A DNA stretch of 64,000 nt. It comes from JALNZU01 sp964463695. GTDB taxonomy: Bacteria; Bacteroidota; Bacteroidia; Bacteroidales; F082. The number at the start of each line of letters is the position of its first letter. Position 1 is the stretch's first letter. A model generated the notes under the pieces. It saw nothing but the letters and a program-made list of their open reading frames with translations. It made no database searches and was not told the origin of the DNA. The position numbers and the translations under genes are program-made. The stretch is taken from positions 1 through 64,000 of the forward strand of contig CAYXCZ010000014.1 in assembly GCA_964463695.1 (NCBI GenBank), written 5' to 3'. Positions 60,907 to 64,000 of the stretch are shown piece by piece.

Positions 60907-62646
60907 CTAACTATTTAAAGCCTCCATCACTTGTTTGATCGTGTGTTCAAGTTCAGCATCCACTGCATCAAATTGGTCACGATTTGCCAGATTTCCCTTT
61001 ACACCAAAGTAGAATTTTATTTTGGGTTCGGTTCCCGATGGTCTGATGCTTATTTTATTACCATTCTCAGTTAAAAACTGTAAAACATCCGATTTGGGCA
61101 AATCAATGGTGGTTTGTGTTCCATCAACGAGGTTTCGTGTAATCCGCTGCTCATAGTCTTTTATCAAAACAAGACGTGAACCAGCTATTTCGAGTGGTGG
61201 ATTATTCCTATAGCGCTCCATCATAGCCTTAATTTCCTGTGCACCGGACATTCCTTTTTTGGTGACTGAAACGAGTTTTTCTTTATAAAACCCAAACTCT
61301 ACATAGATATCTTTAAGTAACTCGTACATGCTTTTTCCCTGATCAGCGGCCCATGCCGCTGTTTCAGCTATCATCACACAAGAAATTACAGCATCTTTAT
61401 CGCGCACAAAATCACCTACAAGATAACCATAGCTTTCTTCACCTCCACCGATAAAGGTTTTCTTACCTTCATATTTCTGAATAATATCAGCGATATATTT
61501 AAAACCGGTTAGTACATCAAACCGTTCCACCCCATATTTATCAGCAATATTGAAAAGTAGTTCCGAAGTAACAATTGTTTTTACAATATATTCATTTCCT
61601 GTAAGTTTACCTTTTTCGCTCCATCTGGTTATCAAATAATAAAGCAACAAACTTGCTGCTTGATTTCCATTTAACAAAATAAATTTTCCCAGATCGTTTT
61701 TAACTGCGATCCCAACTCTGTCGCCATCAGGGTCGGTTGCCATCACGATATCTGCGTCAATTTCTTCCGCTTTAGCAATAGCCATGCTCAAGGCAGCAGG
61801 TTCTTCAGGATTAGGTGAGTGCACAGTCGGAAAGTTTCCGTCAACGATATTTTGCTCCTCAACAGTTGTAATCGACTCGAAACCAACAGCTCTTAACGCC
61901 ATGGGGACCAATTTTACTGTTGAGCCATGTATAGGTGTGAATACAATTTTGAAATTTTTCTGTCGTTGAATCACTTCAGGTGACAAACTTAGACCCTTGA
62001 TACGTTCAACATAAACTTTATCGAAATCATCACCTAACAATGTTATCAGTTCAGTTTTTGTATTGAAATTTACATCAGCCGGACCCGAAATTTTCTCTAC
62101 TTCGGTGATGACATTTTTATCGTGTGGCGCTATTAGTTGTCCGCCATCATTCCAATACGCTTTGTAGCCATTGTATTCCTTGGGGTTGTGCGAGGCGGTT
62201 ATCACCACACCACTCTGACAGTCAAAATAGCGCACAGCAAATGAGAGCTCAGGTGTTGGCCGAAGACTTTCAAAAAGATACACCTTAATATTATTGGCCG
62301 ACATTACTTCAGCAGTAATCCTGGCAAAGTAATCGCTATTATTTCTGCAATCATAAGCAATTGCCATTGAAGGTGTTTCAATTGAAGGAAACATTTTTCG
62401 GATATAATTAGCAAGGCCTTGTGTTGCCATAGCAACAGTATATTTATTCATACGGTTGGTGCCAACTCCCATAATCCCTCTTAGGCCACCTGTTCCAAAC
62501 TCCAGGTTACGGTAAAAACTTTCAGTGAGTTCCTGAGGATCATTTTCAATCAGAAGTTTTACTTTCTCAATTGTCTCAGAATCATAAGGTTCTGCCAGCC
62601 ATTGACTTGCTTTTGCGAGAATGGCAGGATCAATCTGTTGTTTCAT
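60907..62646 (-). CDS. Phosphohexomutase (phosphoglucomutase/phosphomannomutase)
   Basis: A 579-residue cytoplasmic enzyme of the alpha-D-phosphohexomutase family that interconverts hexose-1- and 6-phosphates through a phosphoserine. Ser152 in TASHNPKEYNGYK is the active-site serine. Metal-binding Asp residues lie in ATDPDGDRVG. The sugar loop is GGEESYG near residue 398, and the phosphate-binding region is IRPSGTEPKIKFY near the C-terminus. About 580 residues is normal for the long form. It could connect glucose-1-phosphate from glycogen with glycolysis and feed nucleotide sugars. It overlaps the GxxExxY gene by 4 bases. Confidence 0.93.
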   Translation of the reverse strand: MKQQIDPAILAKASQWLAEPYDSETIEKVKLLIENDPQELTESFYRNLEFGTGGLRGIMGVGTNRMNKYTVAMATQGLANYIRKMFPSIETPSMAIAYDCRNNSDYFARITAEVMSANNIKVYLFESLRPTPELSFAVRYFDCQSGVVITASHNPKEYNGYKAYWNDGGQLIAPHDKNVITEVEKISGPADVNFNTKTELITLLGDDFDKVYVERIKGLSLSPEVIQRQKNFKIVFTPIHGSTVKLVPMALRAVGFESITTVEEQNIVDGNFPTVHSPNPEEPAALSMAIAKAEEIDADIVMATDPDGDRVGIAVKNDLGKFILLNGNQAASLLLYYLITRWSEKGKLTGNEYIVKTIVTSELLFNIADKYGVERFDVLTGFKYIADIIQKYEGKKTFIGGGEESYGYLVGDFVRDKDAVISCVMIAETAAWAADQGKSMYELLKDIYVEFGFYKEKLVSVTKKGMSGAQEIKAMMERYRNNPPLEIAGSRLVLIKDYEQRITRNLVDGTQTTIDLPKSDVLQFLTENGNKISIRPSGTEPKIKFYFGVKGNLANRDQFDAVDAELEHTIKQVMEALNS

Positions 62647-63041
62647 AAAGTTATTTTTTTGAGGTTTGTGATCTTTTTAAAGCCATCGATTAAACGTTCT
62701 TCCGAAGGGTTAAGCAATACACCCATGCTGCAACCCGAAAAGGAAACTACTGTGTTGAGTTTCTTTAGATGCTCTTCAGCTTTTCTTACAGAAGAGATGA
62801 GTTCGATTGCTATTTCTTCTTCAATAATAAAATCAGCAAATAATTTTTCTTCAATTCTAATTCCTTTGTAATGTACTGCAACAGGAGCATTCATTCTGAA
62901 TCGTATTCCCCTGAGCCTGAATTCATGAGCCAGACAACTTTTAAAAATTTCAGGTAAAATACCCGGGCCAGTATAAGCATGAACCTCCCTTGCACAATCA
63001 TAAATCAAGGTAGCCAAGCTATTTCGCCTGCTCTTGTCCAT
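62643..63041 (-). CDS. GxxExxY family protein
   Basis: A 132-residue protein of the GxxExxY family, related to PD-(D/E)xK nuclease folds. The defining region is HAYTGPGILPEIFKSCLAHEF, where Ile-Phe replaces the usual Val-Tyr, followed by VAVHYKGIRIEEKLFADFIIEEEIAIELI, a pattern with the acidic/lysine residues of that fold. Function is not established; such genes are common between nucleotide-sugar genes in Bacteroidota. It overlaps the rhamnose gene by 23 bases and the mutase by 4. Confidence 0.8.
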   Translation of the reverse strand: MDKSRRNSLATLIYDCAREVHAYTGPGILPEIFKSCLAHEFRLRGIRFRMNAPVAVHYKGIRIEEKLFADFIIEEEIAIELISSVRKAEEHLKKLNTVVSFSGCSMGVLLNPSEERLIDGFKKITNLKKITL

Positions 63042-63894
63042 TTAGTTCTTCCAAACATTTTTTCAGGCTATCTTTCCAATAAGGTATCTGAACCTGATAA
63101 TTCTTTTTAAATTTTTCTTTACTCAAAACACTATAAAAAGGCCTTTTTGTTTTCACAGGATAGGCCGATGATGGTATTGGGTTAATCTTGCAATCCAGCA
63201 TGCATAATTCCATGATGGTTTTCGAAAAATCGTACCAGCTGATAGCTCCTTCATTACTAAAATGGTAAATCTCCTTAACAAAATCACCTTTATAGCGGTC
63301 AACAATTAAAACAATAGCCCAGGCCAGATCAAAAGCCCATGTGGGAGTGCCAATCTGATCAGCAACAACATTAAGTTCAGGGCGTTCTTTTCCAAGACGC
63401 ATCATTGTTTTTACAAAATTATTCCCCGATGCAGCATAAAGCCATGATGTTCTTAAGATAACACTGTGACATCCATGACCCATAAGAATCGCTTCTCCCC
63501 TGGCCTTACTTTTACCATAGGATGAAATGGCAGAGATGGGCTCACTTTCCTCATAAGGTTTGTAATTCTCACCATCAAAAACATAATCCGTGGAAATATG
63601 GATGAACAAAGCATTGTTTTTTTTACAAGCGTCGGCTAAAACACCTACAGCAACAGCATTGATGCGATCGGCCAGAACAGGCTCATCTTCAGCTTTATCC
63701 ACGGCTGTGTAAGCAGCGCAATTGATGCAAACTTCAATCTCATGAATTTCAAAAAAACCTTGCACAGCATCATTTTGAGTTATATTCAACTCCTCAACAT
63801 CAGTGAAATACCAATGATGCCTGCGATCAGTACCCGCAATCTTTTGAAGTTCGTTTCCGAGCTGACCCTTACTACCTGTAACTAAGATATTCAT
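63019..63894 (-). CDS. rfbD: dTDP-4-dehydrorhamnose reductase
   Basis: A 291-residue cytoplasmic short-chain dehydrogenase/reductase-fold enzyme that makes dTDP-L-rhamnose in the last step of the rhamnose pathway. MNILVTGSKGQLGNELQK is the NAD(P)-binding glycine motif; STDYVFDGENYKPYEE is the RfbD-type region around residue 100; YGKSKARGE carries the catalytic Tyr/Lys. Length and order are normal. The other rhamnose genes are not in this window. A partial sugar-epimerase gene lies just upstream on the same strand. Confidence 0.92.
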   Translation of the reverse strand: MNILVTGSKGQLGNELQKIAGTDRRHHWYFTDVEELNITQNDAVQGFFEIHEIEVCINCAAYTAVDKAEDEPVLADRINAVAVGVLADACKKNNALFIHISTDYVFDGENYKPYEESEPISAISSYGKSKARGEAILMGHGCHSVILRTSWLYAASGNNFVKTMMRLGKERPELNVVADQIGTPTWAFDLAWAIVLIVDRYKGDFVKEIYHFSNEGAISWYDFSKTIMELCMLDCKINPIPSSAYPVKTKRPFYSVLSKEKFKKNYQVQIPYWKDSLKKCLEELNGQEQAK

Positions 63895-63936
63895 TTTAAT
63901 CTAATTAAGTTTCAATAAAATGAAAGAAAGCGGAAA

Positions 63937-64000
63937 TTAAACAACTGTTTTAAAGAAATCAATAGTTCTTTGCAAACCCTCGTCGAGATGAACCTTTGGC
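63937..64000 (-). CDS. 3' end of a nucleotide-sugar epimerase/decarboxylase (partial)
   Basis: The window cuts this gene. The minus strand encodes the last 21 residues, PKVHLDEGLQRTIDFFKTVV, ending in TAA. This is the usual C-terminus of extended SDR enzymes such as UDP-glucuronate decarboxylase or NAD-dependent epimerases ('PKVxLEEGLxxTIxYF'). The exact activity cannot be told from this much. It fits the nucleotide-sugar cluster. Confidence 0.6.
   Translation of the reverse strand, partial: PKVHLDEGLQRTIDFFKTVV

Noticed and set aside
62643..63041. GxxExxY protein as a defence nuclease
   Set aside because: No defence neighbours; the family is common among sugar genes and no activity is established.
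1..64000. Mobile elements, CRISPR arrays, tRNA or rRNA genes
   Set aside because: No transposase, integrase, phage gene, regularly spaced repeat or tRNA/rRNA-like sequence was noticed on either strand.

Overview
The window looks like chromosomal DNA of a Bacteroidota bacterium, probably Bacteroidales-like. It is AT-rich. The best promoters fit the Bacteroidota consensus (TTTG, 19-21 bp, TAnnTTTG), and lipoproteins have short lipobox signals ending in SC or TC. Typical Bacteroidota families are present: TorF-like porin, DUF5063, BlaI/M56 pair, S9 peptidase, and a glycogen locus with GH57, GT4, GT3 and GT35 modules. I see no tRNA, rRNA, CRISPR array, insertion sequence or phage gene. Lineage and function are inferred from sequence reading; no database search was possible.

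Layout. 0.2-6.2 kb: DMT transporter, inositol-monophosphatase-family enzyme, DEAD-box helicase, S9 peptidase. 6.4-15.8 kb: a glycogen operon behind a near-consensus promoter (debranching enzyme, GT4 synthase, GH57 amylase, and a 1413-residue chain joining a GT3 glycogen synthase to a GT35 phosphorylase). 15.8-19.9 kb: GNAT, GreA/B-like protein, DUF5063, and an ECF sigma/anti-sigma/Spy-like operon. 20.0-22.7 kb: BlaI repressor and M56 (BlaR1-type) protease with two matching operators flanking the promoter. 22.8-25.8 kb: a possible structured RNA, DUF456, DUF1295 and a CsgG-like secreted protein.

26.1-50.1 kb is the most unusual part. It has two ABC importers with multiplied substrate-binding domains and many bacterial partner-switching parts (RsbU, RsbV and RsbW types). 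Importer 1 is one polypeptide with half + three + half type-II binding domains fused to its permease; its ATPase carries a degenerate RsbW-like (GHKL) tail. Importer 2 has a triple substrate-binding protein, a permease, an ATPase and a STAS protein inside the operon. Between them lies an operon with a histidine kinase, a REC-PP2C phosphatase, RsbW, a porin, a STAS protein, an RsbW-GNAT fusion, a STAS-module-kinase fusion, a GNAT and a hydrolase. The STAS protein of importer 2 and the STAS-kinase fusion appear to share an unrecognised module. No SigB-type sigma factor is visible, so the output may be transport or acetylation rather than a sigma factor. This is my main candidate for an undescribed system.

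50.1-53.1 kb encodes a large zinc-protease/propeller/barrel protein. 53.2-60.3 kb is a second candidate system: PrsW-like intramembrane protease, ECF sigma factor, membrane anti-sigma-like protein and four paralogous single-pass membrane proteins of unknown function, all on the minus strand. 60.9-64.0 kb holds sugar-phosphate and nucleotide-sugar genes: phosphohexomutase, GxxExxY protein, dTDP-4-dehydrorhamnose reductase, and the 3' end of a nucleotide-sugar epimerase/decarboxylase cut by the window edge.
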